Assembly: GCA_009761415.1 (NCBI GenBank) | Contig: QUOL01000015.1 | Span: forward strand, 434,001-498,000 | DNA from: Sarcomyxa edulis | Lineage: Eukaryota; Basidiomycota; Agaricomycetes; Agaricales; Mycenaceae | Direction of reading: 5' to 3' | DNA: 64,000 nt | Part shown: positions 35,121 to 46,265 of the stretch, piece by piece | How the letters are laid out: every line of letters begins with the position of its first letter | How positions within the stretch are numbered: the stretch's first letter is position 1 | Notes under the pieces: generated by a model | What the model was told of the DNA's origin: nothing | Database searches by the model: none | The model's input: only the letters and a program-made list of their open reading frames with translations | Made by a program: the position numbers and the translations under genes

Positions 35121-36400
35121 GCCATTCTCTCAACAATCTTCAATCATTTGGTTGGTGACCTTCTCTCGCAAAACGGCTTCCTTTCGCTCATGGATTTTGA
35201 TCAGCATAATTTACACATTCGACACCCGGGGCAGATGGAGCTTTTGAAATCGGGAATAAACTCACTCTTTTAATGATTGCAATATTTGACATAATCGTGA
35301 TCTCCTCTTGCGTTTGCAAACTTGTGTTGTCTTGAATCTGCGAGTGATATCGTGGGCATCAGAAGGTGTATGAACACGTATAAAAGTAGTAGTATACACA
35401 TCTGAGCGTCTTCCTTCGGATTGAGTAAAACGCAGAAAAGTCTTTGGGTGAGAGGCTTCAGTGGCAATAGAATAGACGAACGCGTACATGGGACTCGACG
35501 CGGTCCGGTTGAAAGAAGCTGAGGAATCGTGGAGTCTTCCTCAAAGGCCACACGATCAGCGGTACTTCATCGAGTAAGGCTTCGCTAAGATTGGAGTTCG
35601 AATGATCAGGATGACGCCAGCCGCCAACCTAAACGCTTGATAAACGAGAAGCTACGAAGCTGCTTGAATGGAAAGATACACAAATAATGCCCTGAGCGAC
35701 ATTGTCTCATTCAGCTTTTCTGTTCAAAAAGTTAGGGTACAGACAGACGCACGGTAAAAGATTGTGGGACCAAAGTGGCTCAAGTCAGAACATGAGTTCC
35801 CGAGAGCGCAATCATGAGGACGGACGGATTCATATAGAAAGTATCCGGTAGGTGCACCTCTGACGGGTCTGGAACAGTATGGTATGATGATCATTCCGGA
35901 AGAGCCTGAAGACTTTGTCGTAAGTCAAGAAGTCTGGTTTGAATGAGCTCGAGTTGATTAGTAGAAAAGCAGGCATAATTTCCCAGGAGAAGACCCGATG
36001 TTCGGAGGCGGAGCTCTTCAGTATACGAGAGATCCGTAACGTCTGCCTTGAGTCTTCCCTCGAAATTTCCGTAGTTCGCGAATCGACAGGTCACAGATGT
36101 AAAGGATTTTTTTTTGGTTTTGCGTGTCACCAATCTTCCAGTTCACTTCAGTCATTGACATCGAGATGGTAGCCAAATCAGACTTCACAGTCGTACAGCG
36201 TCAAGAATGTAGTTGAATTTGAAGCGAGGAGGCCAGTGGGTGTTGCAGGTGTTGCTCAGTGACGGTCAAGGTGAGAAGTATTGGAGGTCCGACAGCTGCC
36301 GAAGAGCCTGACGGTAGCGGAGCTGGAATCCACTGAAACACATTCCGATCGCCGCTCTCCTCAGCCTAGGGACTCAGAACATCTCCAGAAACTTTTCAGC
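35121..36400. other. no gene recognised
   Basis: Open frames on both strands are short and unrecognisable. The last 150 bases probably hold the promoter and 5' leader of the gene starting at 36401. Confidence 0.3.
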
Positions 36401-37629
36401 ATGCTCTCTGTTGTACGATGTCCACGCGTTATTCTTGGACTGAGAAGACAAGCACCTTCCTTGTCTCTATGTACACGTTTGATCATGACTGGACCGCACG
36501 CCGCAGTCAAATACGGCGCTTTACGACTGTACGCTCTTTTCTTTTCATCACGCATTTCCTCGCTTTTTATTATTATACATTCTAGAAAGCTATTCGATAA
36601 AAATCCTGATATCGTGGAACGCGTGAACACGGATCCGATCTCGCGAATATACGATATGGTACGGACAGCATTCAACTATTCGTTCCCCTTGTAAACATTC
36701 ATGTGTATTATACCTAGGATGACGCCGAAATGCGTTACCTCGGCAAGGAGTTCCGGCGAAAATGGAAGTCCTCCTCCGAAGCCATCCCGAAAGGATGGAG
36801 CAACGACTGGTTAAGCTGGCCTCTCATCTTCCCGTTATTCTGGACCTGCCCGTACCTCATCGACGTCCCACAGATCACCATGCTGGTTTCTATAAAGTAT
36901 AGAATTCCAGGCATTACGCGGCCTATCATGTTCGATGTAGAGCATCCCAACCAGTTCGTATTCGAGCAGTCTATGGAAGAGTTGCAGAAGTCGGATCTGT
37001 ACCTAGGCGATTGTCAGGACATGACCGTATCGAAGATCGACGGAAGCCCGTCAGAGACCGACTTTATGGAGACATTGAAAGTAAGTAGTTGGAGGGGTAT
37101 AGGGTTGACAAAACTCGAGGCGGATAGAGACGGGCAAGCTATACTGGATAAGATCGTGGAAGGCGGCGGGAAGAATGAGAATGTCGTGGATCTACTGAGC
37201 GGTTTCTTGAGTGAGAAGCCTCAGCTGAAGAGGTTGGTCGAGAATGAGGCGGCTAAGAGAGGCAGTCTGCTTTACGGAGAAGATGGGGAGACGTCGTTGA
37301 TGGCCCAAATAGAGAAGGATTTCGCATTTCTCGAAACTAAAGACGGTGAGGCTTGCGAGGAGGACGACGACGAGGACTGGGATGAAGATGAAGATGACGA
37401 CGACGATGACTACGACGATGAGGAGGATTTGAAGAAAGTTAAGCCCGGGGAAGTGGACGAGACAAGTATTAAGCTCGTAGATGCTTTGCTGAACCGCGGC
37501 TTGAATGGGAAGTTGACTCCAGGGGAGAAACTATGGCTGGGCGATTGGGAGGACACAGAGGAGGGTAGTAGATTCGGAAACCCAGAGTTCGACTTCAAGG
37601 AGGACCGCGGGACGAACAGACGCTCGTAG
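36401..37629 (+). CDS. hypothetical protein with acidic C-terminus
   Basis: Three exons (36401-36528, 36586-36658, 36718-37629) join in frame to 370 residues. The first exon (MLSVVRCPRVILGLRRQAP, RLIMTGPHAAVKYGALRL) looks like a mitochondrial or membrane-targeting N-terminus: basic, no acidic residues. The central part is compact (RYLGKEFRRKWKSS, GWSNDWLSWPLIFPLFWTCP, RPIMFDVEHPNQFVFEQSME). The tail contains about 25 nearly uninterrupted Asp/Glu residues (coded near 37355-37425) and ends NRRS. The family is not recognised. Degraded paralogous exons follow downstream, showing that the family duplicates locally. Confidence 0.65.
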
Positions 37630-37779
37630 TAATATAATTTGTTACACAAAAATTATCGGGACATTGTCTCTGAAAACCTCCCATTAAGAAGGCACAGTAG
37701 ACTACCTATATACTTACCTTCGTTTGGGCAGGGCTGTGGACGCCTGTGGGCTCCTCACAGCCACATGCCTGCCGAAGCA

Positions 37780-38035
37780 GCGGAGCCTGAACTTCAAAAG
37801 TTCCTCCTTCTGTGCGCGTTTCATCAGGACTGGACCAAATGCCGCATTTCTCTACGGTGCATTTCGATTGTGCGTCCTATTGACGTTCTGCTCATATTGA
37901 ATCAAGAGCGACTAGTCACGTATTTCTTCTGACTTTTTGCGTCCCCGTAAATGCCAGAAATCTCTTCGATGATCATCCTGCCATCAAGCAGCGCGCGAGA
38001 AAAGATCCAATTTCACCATTATTCGATCCTGGAAC
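37780..38035 (+). pseudogene. partial paralogue of the preceding gene, exons 1b-2
   Basis: Across a GT...AG intron (about 37870-37957) the segment reads RFIRTGPNAAFLYGAFRL then NLFDDHPAIKQRARKDPISP. This aligns with RLIMTGPHAAVKYGALRL and KLFDKNPDIVERVNTDPISR of the gene at 36401, including the intron position. No start codon or counterpart of the large third exon is seen, so it is probably a decayed duplicate. Confidence 0.6.
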
Positions 38036-38504
38036 GCGGTTTAGGTCTGGCGGAGGAGGACATGTATTAGGAGGGCGGTAAAACTTGGAACGTAGGATTT
38101 ACACAAGGAAGACGGGACTCACCGCTTCTGAGTATCTTTCCTCTCGGTCAACATGAGGCCCAGTATTGATATACCAAAACTATGTATTAGTATTACAAGA
38201 ATGAAATGGAGTGAACCACAGGTTAATTAGATCGCCTGGAGAAACATGCAAGAAATATGGGCGCTTGATGTCAAAACCAAGTCGAAACGCGACGTGCTCA
38301 AGTTAAGTTCGATTTCAACGTTGAATATAAAGATCTAGACAACCTATACACTTTGATAGTGCTCTGAGACTACTGACCTGAGATAGAATGTGTTGCACAT
38401 CTGCCAATCTTGCTCTAGGGAGGGTTCATGACAACGATACCGAGGAACCTCATGACTTGTGTCTTGCTCGCCGCTTGCGTGTCTACCAGATACGTTTCGA
38501 TTGC

Positions 38505-38640
38505 GTTTCAGCATGTTTTCCGCGCTACGATGTCCACGCGTTGTGCTCGGACCGAACTCAAATACTTTCGGTCCCGTCTGTCATAATCGTAGAGAATCCC
38601 TTTCGCTCTCTTCGATTGTGACAGACGAGGCGAATAAACA
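38505..38640 (+). pseudogene. second paralogous fragment, first exon only
   Basis: MFSALRCPRVVLGP matches MLSVVRCPRVILGL at the start of the gene at 36401, and the DNA string CTACGATGTCCACGCGTT occurs near 38523, close to TGTACGATGTCCACGCGTTA near 36413. Downstream, a block near 38655-38720 resembles one near 38140-38215 (both include GTCAACATGAGG and GAATGAAATG), so the two fragments lie in a duplicated segment. Confidence 0.5.
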
Positions 38641-38980
38641 ATTGTGGGATGTTCCTCCCAGTCAACATGAGGTCGAGTATCGATGTAGTCAATGATGTAT
38701 TGGCACCGAAGGAATGAAATGAATTGACTGTGAGTCTGTGACTCGCTCCCGAGGGCGGTCCGTCGATCGCGACAGGGAATATTCGATCAAGCGTAAGGAT
38801 TGACGCTTAGTGAATACGTGAAAGAGGAGGAGGATTGTGAGGATAATGAGATGGAGCTGACAGCTTGGAGCAAGACAAGACGCGACGAGAAGATCATGTA
38901 TTTGTGAACCTGTCAAGTGGACAGCAAAAAAGGATGGCATTTCGTCCGCATGGGTAGTACCATTCTGAGGATTACAGAGT

Positions 38981-39958
38981 CTATGAATTATCGTCTTTAC
39001 TTCCGGCCAAGCTGCGGAAGAATTCTGCATAGGCGTGGTCGACGTCGAACAAGAGCTGGGGACGAAGGGCTCATCAACGAATGATGTTGCAGGACGAGGC
39101 AAGCGTGGAGCAGGAAGAACGATACTCACCTGACGTGACTGCTCTTCCGTTATCTCTTCAGATGCTTTCATCGCATTCAGCGTGATCAACCTGAAAAGAC
39201 AATCGGAAGGAAGTTAGAGAGTAGACACGAGATCACAACAAGGACCTACCAGCCAACCATTCTACTCCGGCCTTCCCAATCCTTACTTCCCTTGAACCTC
39301 GCATAACTGGTTACCAGTTCCTGTAGGATTGGGTGGAGTTGATCCTTAGCGCGGAGACGGAGTTTCAGGGCGTCCATGAAAGTTATAAAGCTCTGTTGTT
39401 GTAACATTATTTGATGTACGTGTAGAGTTTAGATGAGTTGATAAAGGATAGAGGAAAGAGGAAGAATCAATCGCACCTCAGTAGTCTTTGCAACCCATTT
39501 GCCGGTCTCAGGCCCGGCTTCACTGGAATGCTCAACGGTAGCAGGAACACCTACTTTGATACGATGCAGTGCTGCTGGGTGGTCCATCTTTCCAACCATC
39601 AGCAAGCACAACCAGAAAAGCGAATGTGCACGTACTCGATAACGAGACATGAACCCCTCAATAGACGGTACCTCATCCCCAACGAGTTTTAGCATCGTCT
39701 TGTACTGCGAGAGCAGACGCGTACATGCAGGCGAGTATCTCTTCAGGTATAGCTCAGTTACTCCTATCTCAAGATGTGGATATAACAGAGTAAGACTCAC
39801 TCAGCAGCTGTTATCGAATCTCTGACATACGCTCTTTCGAGGTAATCGAGTGCTACGACGATACCGAAGAGGGTGGAAAGGAGGGTATATTTCTCGCGAT
39901 CTGCATTGGTGGTATATAGACGTACTTCTTCGTCTAATGATAGTGTAGTAGCAGACAT
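38981..39958 (-). CDS. VPS28: ESCRT-I subunit VPS28
   Basis: VPS28 joins VPS23 and VPS37 in ESCRT-I, which sorts ubiquitinated cargo into multivesicular endosomes and links to ESCRT-II. The ATG at 39958 gives MSATTLSLDEEVRLYTTNAD, then REKYTLLSTLFGIVVALDYL, the family start. After an intron near 39740-39806, YSPACTRLLSQYKTMLK and VPSIEGFMSRYRMDHPAALH match the coiled-coil core. The C-terminal four-helix domain follows (LKLRLRAKDQLHPILQELVT, WLITLNAMKASEEI). A last intron ends in CCAG and joins to LLFDVDHAYAEFFRSL before the stop at 38981-38983. About 230 residues, the usual length. Confidence 0.93.
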
Positions 39959-41613
39959 ATAGCCCTAGGTGGGATTTCTGGAGGAAAGTGATCAGCCGAG
40001 ATGGGTGTTTGAGTTTGAAATTATATTTGACCGATCTTGCGAAGAACGCTCATCAAGCGCTCATCGATCACAACTCTCCCCTCAGACTCAATCGTTGTCC
40101 TCTGGCATCGTCTCGACAGTTTTTGGACACAAAGAACGCTCATCGCAATCAGGCTGAGATCTTGTATGCTGTCAAGCTGGATTGTGTACCGACGCTGAGG
40201 GCCGCACAGGCGTAAAGGTAGGTATACAACTTATCCTGCAGTCTCGAGACGTTCGGAGACGCGGAAAATCTGCTAGCTTGCAGATTTTGCTAGCGTGTAG
40301 ATCAAGATCTCGAATAAAGAGAGTTCGGCACGGCCGGAGACATGGGCTCCTCCAAGAAGAGGTGTGCCACACGCCTTTCCAGTCCTTTCACGACCTGGCC
40401 TCGTTCACTACCTAAGATTTTGTCAGGTACGTGTCTAAGTATTCTAGTCTCACCTTCAAGCATGATGTGCTGACCGATCTGTTTGGTACGGCGAAAATCT
40501 TCTTAGTGACTGGGGTCCAGTATCGTAGGTTTTCGCTCTATCCCATATGAAGCGTCCACTCAGGCCGAAGCCTTGGTGTCTTGCCAACAAGGCAAGGGTC
40601 ATACCATTAGTCTTCAGCTTCCAGCTTGTGATCTTGGAATCCTTTCATGTTCTCATAAAGGAGGGACACGTTCATCACAGCCGTGCGATGCTGATGACTG
40701 TGCTCTTTGAAGTTTGCAGTGTTCCCGTGGGGTTTCGCTCATTTGGTGACGACGCCTAATTTGTAGAATACAAACCTAAACTTGAACTTCGTATTTCGGG
40801 GCAGGGTAAGTCAATTCTTCCATCCCCTTTCCCAATATTCTCTATACTCGGTCCTCATGCAATGCCATTCCTCCTAAACGAGTTTGAGCACGGAGTCTGA
40901 ACGGTCCGTCTGCCGAAGTTCCTCGCGTCAAACTAGCCCTCATTCAGCTTGCAGAGCGCCCATTCAGCTTGGGCGCCAGACTATAGCGCCCGTTCGGTCT
41001 TCCTCCTCATTTCACGAACACGTTCGAAGCATGGAGCCACAAATGTTCCGCTCTCTCCCGTTCGCCTCCCGTGTACAATACCCTGTGCTTGCGCACCAAT
41101 GAAGGTCTGCTTACCGTTCCTGAAGTGACAGATGCACCAGGCAAGTTGTGCCAACGCCAGTTCAATCGCGGATCCACAGACTCAGGCCTCATTGCAATTC
41201 TCTTCGGTTTAAACTTGACGCCGCTCAGTCCCTACCCCAAATTCCAGCCGACGATCTTCCGGTAACATAGCCAAATGGCATGACGCAGCATCAGTGCTAG
41301 TACGGAGTCTTTTTCAATTGCGGCTTATTCAGTTTCTTTTGGCGCTATACTGACAAAAATGGCAATTTCAGCCGTGTTCCTCAAATTTACAATGAGACTG
41401 TCTGCGTGTGCGTTATATATAACAAAGTTTGACATTTTTTGTATGTGTCGTTTTCGAGGACTGACCCATTTTTGTACGACTCTCTGGCAATCACAGTTCT
41501 TGACGTCCGCGCCGCATACACACCTTACGCAGCAAACTAGGTATATATCCGTATATCATAGCTATACATAATTGCACTAGCTTTTGACTTCTTCTATCCC
41601 AACCCCGCAGAGA
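39959..41613. other. 1.65-kb region without a recognised gene
   Basis: A plus frame near 39990-40215 (LYLTDLAKNAHQALIDHNSP, EILYAVKLDCVPTLRAAQ) looks mildly protein-like but is not identified. A perfect hairpin AAAATCTGC-TAGCTT-GCAGATTTT lies near 40265-40289. The rest gives no consistent model. Confidence 0.3.
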
Positions 41614-44019
41614 ATGGAATACGCGCGCCTTGACCCTGACTCTATCGCGACAGCGACCAATATGCCTCTCTCCGAAACCCTGAGCTCTTGGGGATACAAT
41701 ATTGTCCCCATTGCAGCAGATAAATACAGGGAGAAACACACAAACAAGTGCGAATCCGTATCTATACATTGATTCTTGAAACTAAGAGCTCTTGTCCTCC
41801 GGGTCTTAGGAATGAGGTTGCTCACGAAGACTTCATCCTACCTTTGACCATCGAATTCAGTCTGTAAGTATCGAATATGCTTTTGACTTTGGCTAGCCTT
41901 TCGAATCCGTATCTAACATGTACATATATGTCGACAGTAAACGTCCACCGGACGGTTGGACCGCATATATTCATCCCGAAGGCGTGACTTATTTCTACCA
42001 CCCTAAACATGTACGAATAATTAATTTCAGAGGGAGACTCCGTGTACTGACTTTTTCATTGTAGAGGGTATTCACCGATGCAAATCTCTACGATGAGGAC
42101 GTTTCGCCAAGAATCGACGAATACATTAACCTCGTATTCGACTTCATACACAGAAAAAAGATAGATTTGCCCTTGGATGCTGATCTTGTTCTGGATTATA
42201 TCGATAATCCAGAACCCGAAGATGGCCACACATCGGACTCCGGATCACAAAGACCTGAGCCCCAGACTGAGATAGTATATTATTTCGCGGACAGAAAGAG
42301 CAAGTACATATTTTGGCTGGATCCTTATCCTTTAGCCTCTCTCTATGAAGAAATCAAAGGCGAGGAAGAGTCTGAAGTAACCGAGCATCCGCACTCGCAC
42401 ATCAGTATGTTTCCCGAATTCAGTTTCCTTCCCGGATATTCAGTTTTTCGGGCAGAATATTGGTTGGAATCAGAGTTTTGGTGCGAATCTGCTCTATCAG
42501 GTATGCTTCGATTCTTTCTAGTCTCTACTGCGGCTGACAATGTCATTTCGAAGTCTAGTTTTACCAAAGCTTTACAGAACCAATTGATTCACGTCGTCAT
42601 CTTTCAGGACGCACTGCGAACTATTCCCCATCTGCATGAACCATCCATACTATGCGATCGCGATACAAGACCTCACAGTACGTTAACAAATCACCCCAAG
42701 TAACTCAGTTAACTAAGCTTTGACCGTAGGACACAATAATGCACCACATCGGCGATTCTCTAACGTCCAGATTCTCTACTGCACCAATCAAAGATGAGGA
42801 ACTTCATGATATGCTTCGTCTCGTTAACAATATGAGAGGTGCGTATCTGGACTTGGTACTGAAGTCCTCGGCTAATCTTCTCTGAATGCAGAAAACATGA
42901 GGAAAGACTCGGCTGAGTCTCTCTGCACAGTAGGTGAGTACGTGCAAGGCAGTAACGCTTTGAGTTCAGTCTTATGGTCATATCAACGCAGCGAGATTCA
43001 TGGCCCTATTTGGTACGTGTAGTTTGACATCGTCTATGTTGAGATCTCACGAGACCCGCCGACTAGCTCGACACAAATTTCTGAATTTGCACGGTCAAAA
43101 CTGTGCCCGGCCTGCTGCAGAACAAAAGCGCTTCGACGGAAATCTCAAGAATAGATCCCGATTCATGGCAATAATGTCTCCGCTCTGCTTGTACGCCCCG
43201 GACACTCATTTTGCGAGGTTGAAAAACCTCTGGGTGAACCACGCCAGCTATGATGTCCTAAGCGATGCTATTGTCAAATTGACAAACGAATGGCAGGACC
43301 TGATCATCAACGTGAGCATAACCTTACTGCCTGAACGTCCGGAGCCCAAGCTTACACATACGATCTGCAGGCCGCCGTCCTTCTGAACGCCAATATATCC
43401 TTCCTGTCGATTAATTCTATCGACACCAGTGATGGGCGTCGTTCTGCGGCACAGATTTGCAGTTACGTGTCCCTCTTAAGCTCTATAGGCTGCGTCATCA
43501 TCGGCCTATTGCTTGTACGTTGGACTAAAGACGGGGCATCAGTCGCTGTAGGTGTCATCTTTTTCTCCTGAAAGGTGTCTTACCTTCGCAATACGTAGGG
43601 ACCCTATTTGATGAACCGAAGCAAAAATCGATATGGGCTCGAAATTTTGTGCATCGTGTATGGCCTCCCCTATACTACGCTCATGTGGGGGTGAGTCCAC
43701 TGCTTTCTCGTCTATCCTCTAATTCGATCCTTGACTTCCTTTTAGAATGATCCTGTTCTTTGCAGCATTTTCTTTATCCGTTTACCAGACAGCGGATACT
43801 TCCACTCGTATCGTCGTGGGCGTGATGTCGATTTCGCTCGGTTTGCTCATCGCTAGTTGCGTATGGTCAGAACGTCCAGAGGAAGGAGGACTCAGTGAAC
43901 TCGTAACGAGACTGCGAAATGTCAGGATTGGTCTCATCAAGAGGCTGCTCCCATCAAGATCGTCTTCGAGTTCTTTCAAGATGCAGACGGCTACACCAAG
44001 AGGACCTGAGTACGTATGA
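41614..44019 (+). CDS. WW-like domain protein with C-terminal transmembrane segments
   Basis: The ATG at 41614 (MEYARLDPDSIATATNM) is followed by exons for NEVAHEDFILPLTIEFSL and a degenerate WW domain: PPDGWTAYIHPEGVTYFYH. It has the first Trp, the Pro/Gly turn and the aromatic pair, but the second Trp is missing. A conserved region follows (YFADRKSKYIFWLDPYPLAS, SEFWCESALS, HIGDSLT). Near the end are membrane segments (SYVSLLSSIGCVIIGLLL; YGLPYTTLMWGMILFFAAFS; RIVVGVMSISLGLLIASCVW). Relatives with this layout occur in many Agaricomycetes without assigned function. About ten introns make internal exons approximate. The 3' end may extend past 44019 through a short intron to about 44095. Confidence 0.7.
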
Positions 44020-44386
44020 GTTACCAATACATAGCATTTTGCAGAAAGCGGGTCTCTTTGGGACGGACTTTGTATATACTTCTGGTGCTTATGTGATGTC
44101 GTAGCCGTATCATTCCTTTTCACCAAGGCGTCTCTCAACCCGAACTTCATCTCTAAAAATCACCATGATCGAGTTCAGTGCTCGTGTGTAACACGATGTT
44201 TCGGCGTGCAGTGTACGGATCGGGAGGACGGTTCGACTATCATATCGATGAGTGAGTGAATTAGCTATACGATCGAGTTCAGTGAAGAAGTATTCGCACC
44301 ATTCGCAGCAATGTAGTCACCGATGGAAAACTTCGAGAGTTCCCATCGTGGACGAGCAGATGACTATTCTATTTCTGACATTTGGG

Positions 44387-44869
44387 TCAGGTTGCGGCGG
44401 TCGTTTTCGACGTCATCGATGAGGATATCGATGTAAAGATTCGACTCGGAGTAGGGGGCAGAGTGTGCGATCTGCAAGTGGCGCGTCTAGGTTTGTCGAG
44501 CAAAGCAGACGAAGATATGGATCCGGGAGCCTTTGCAGACTTAGTCGGTGGGACGGACAATGATTTAGCGTGCGCGTGTGGAGATCGAGACGGTGGTGGT
44601 ACGTGAACGTCTGGTGCTATCCAGCCAGATCGTCCAGCAGACATCATGATGCCGATATCTCGAACTTCAAGCATGACTTGTTTCCATAATCTTTTGGAGA
44701 AGCGAGACGATTTCTGTGATGTGGATTTGGATGGAGTTGACGCGTTTTGGTCACGCGATAGCTGAGATCCAGATGCACGAGGGCCGTGTTGAATTGTCTG
44801 CTCTCCATGGAAGGTGTCTGGTATGCGCGTGTAAACTGGGGGAAGGTCTTCTTTCAATGAGGGAAACAT
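44387..44869 (-). pseudogene. truncated relative of the HUA1-like gene
   Basis: A 160-codon minus-strand frame from an ATG at 44869 opens MFPSLKEDLPPVYTRIPD, then TFHGEQTIQHGPRASGS. This parallels EDAPPAYTLTPDEHQGEH and SIEHGPRRPFQ in the gene at 46266 (opposite strand, 1.4 kb away). Later KRLWKQVMLEVRDIGI parallels SLWDMLTVQMTGI. The zinc-binding half is absent. It is probably a diverged partial duplicate; it could also be a short expressed gene with unseen exons. Confidence 0.45.
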
Positions 44870-46130
44870 GCTCGTGTAGTGTGAGGGGACTGAAGGTGGG
44901 TGCAGATTGTATCAAGAGAGACCATGATATATACACGAATTTCCATGATGCTGCGATCATTGTTCCGAGTCGAGGCACAAGCTCCGCAGTACCGTTGGAA
45001 GATAACAAGCTAGGATGAATCAGGGTGAAATAGAGGAAGGGAGGGTTGAGCCATCAACTCACCGCCTTTGCACTGCACCCGTGAAGTGCCGCCGGTTGAC
45101 CGTCGGAGACCGTCGGTAAGGAGTCTCATGCTATGGACCCACACAATAAGTACGAGCGCTGAGATAACCCAGGTGATAACCCATTGTAATGAACAACCTG
45201 GCATATTCTACCCAGAGAGTGGAGGCAGTTCAAGGAGACTGGAGTGGCTTTCCGGTTGCTTTCCACGCGTTGCTCGCCTATGACGGAATTTGGACGGAAT
45301 ACTTAGACCCACATACATTTGTGATGAACACAACGGAGTCTTCGAGCAGCACCGTAGCACATCACGAATTATGTTTCAACATTGCATTACCTTGACGCAC
45401 AATAGATCCACAGTAGGTCAGCTTTATAAAGCGTCAATTCCAAGACGAGATATGTCTGACCCATTCGGAATTTGCGCGGTTTCCTACAGAAGATGGTCAT
45501 TTTGGGAGGGCTTTCTGAGAACCTAGGGTAGAATCCAAGTAAAAGGTGGAATCCAAGTAGAGGCAGCATTCTATCCCAGAGATCGAGCAAAGCTGTTGAG
45601 TCAATATATAAGTGAAGCAGCTACTTAATCCGTGAGGTCCGGCGGTTTTGAGGAGAAACTGGATAACGTAGGCTGAGGGTCTGAGTAGGGTGCCCTGGAG
45701 ATTCGTTGGCATTAACCATAGAGTATGGGTACCGTTTATGACTGATAACATGATGGTCGACGTTGAGGGCAAGCCGCTGACTTTTCGAGTGGCGAGAATC
45801 CATCATCCGACCTCGCTAACAGTCCGCCTGGTCCATCAACTTTTCGAATTCTCTCCGAGCTCGAGCACCATCGATATTTCACCAAGGAGCACTTTCAATC
45901 CCGACTCTGGCTCCTCTGTTCATGTTATGACTTAGTTCTGACCTATGTACTTCTCCTGGTAATTTTCGCTTTTTGGGCTCAGGAGAAATCCACAGAGCAC
46001 CTTTTTCTTGCAGGGGTCCCAATATGTAAAACTCGTCGTATTACTCTATTTACGAGTTGGACTATCCTCAGGACTAGCAGACGGGTATTCTCCGACGATG
46101 AAGGCAAGATGACGATGCGCAGTTAGACGG
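44870..46130. other. no gene recognised
   Basis: Small open frames on both strands lack recognisable content. The motif ATCGAGTTCAGTG seen near 44168 and 44273 (before the truncated relative) is the only short repeat noticed in the neighbourhood. Confidence 0.3.
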
Positions 46131-46152
46131 ATGCAATGGCCCCAGCTTCGTA

Positions 46153-46160
46153 CATATAAG
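46153..46160 (+). promoter_or_regulatory. TATA box of the HUA1-like gene
   Basis: The sequence CATATAAG lies 106 bases before the ATG at 46266 and downstream of an in-frame ATG at 46131. It favours 46266 as the real start, with a pyrimidine-rich leader (46200-46260) between. Confidence 0.5.
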
Positions 46161-46265
46161 CTTCCGACGGGCGATTACTCTGGGCATTACTCCTTTGCCA
46201 GTAACCACGACTATCTCAGGCTCCTTTTCTCTCCTTTTCTGCATTCTACCAAGTGTTGCTCAACG

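Noticed and set aside
39990..40215. Resemblance to a decarboxylase (string ILYAVKLD)
   Set aside because: Only a few residues recall the FYAVK motif; no other family motif is found in any frame nearby.
46131..46265. Upstream ATG at 46131 as start of the HUA1-like gene
   Set aside because: It lies before the TATA box at 46153 and the added residues do not look like part of the protein.
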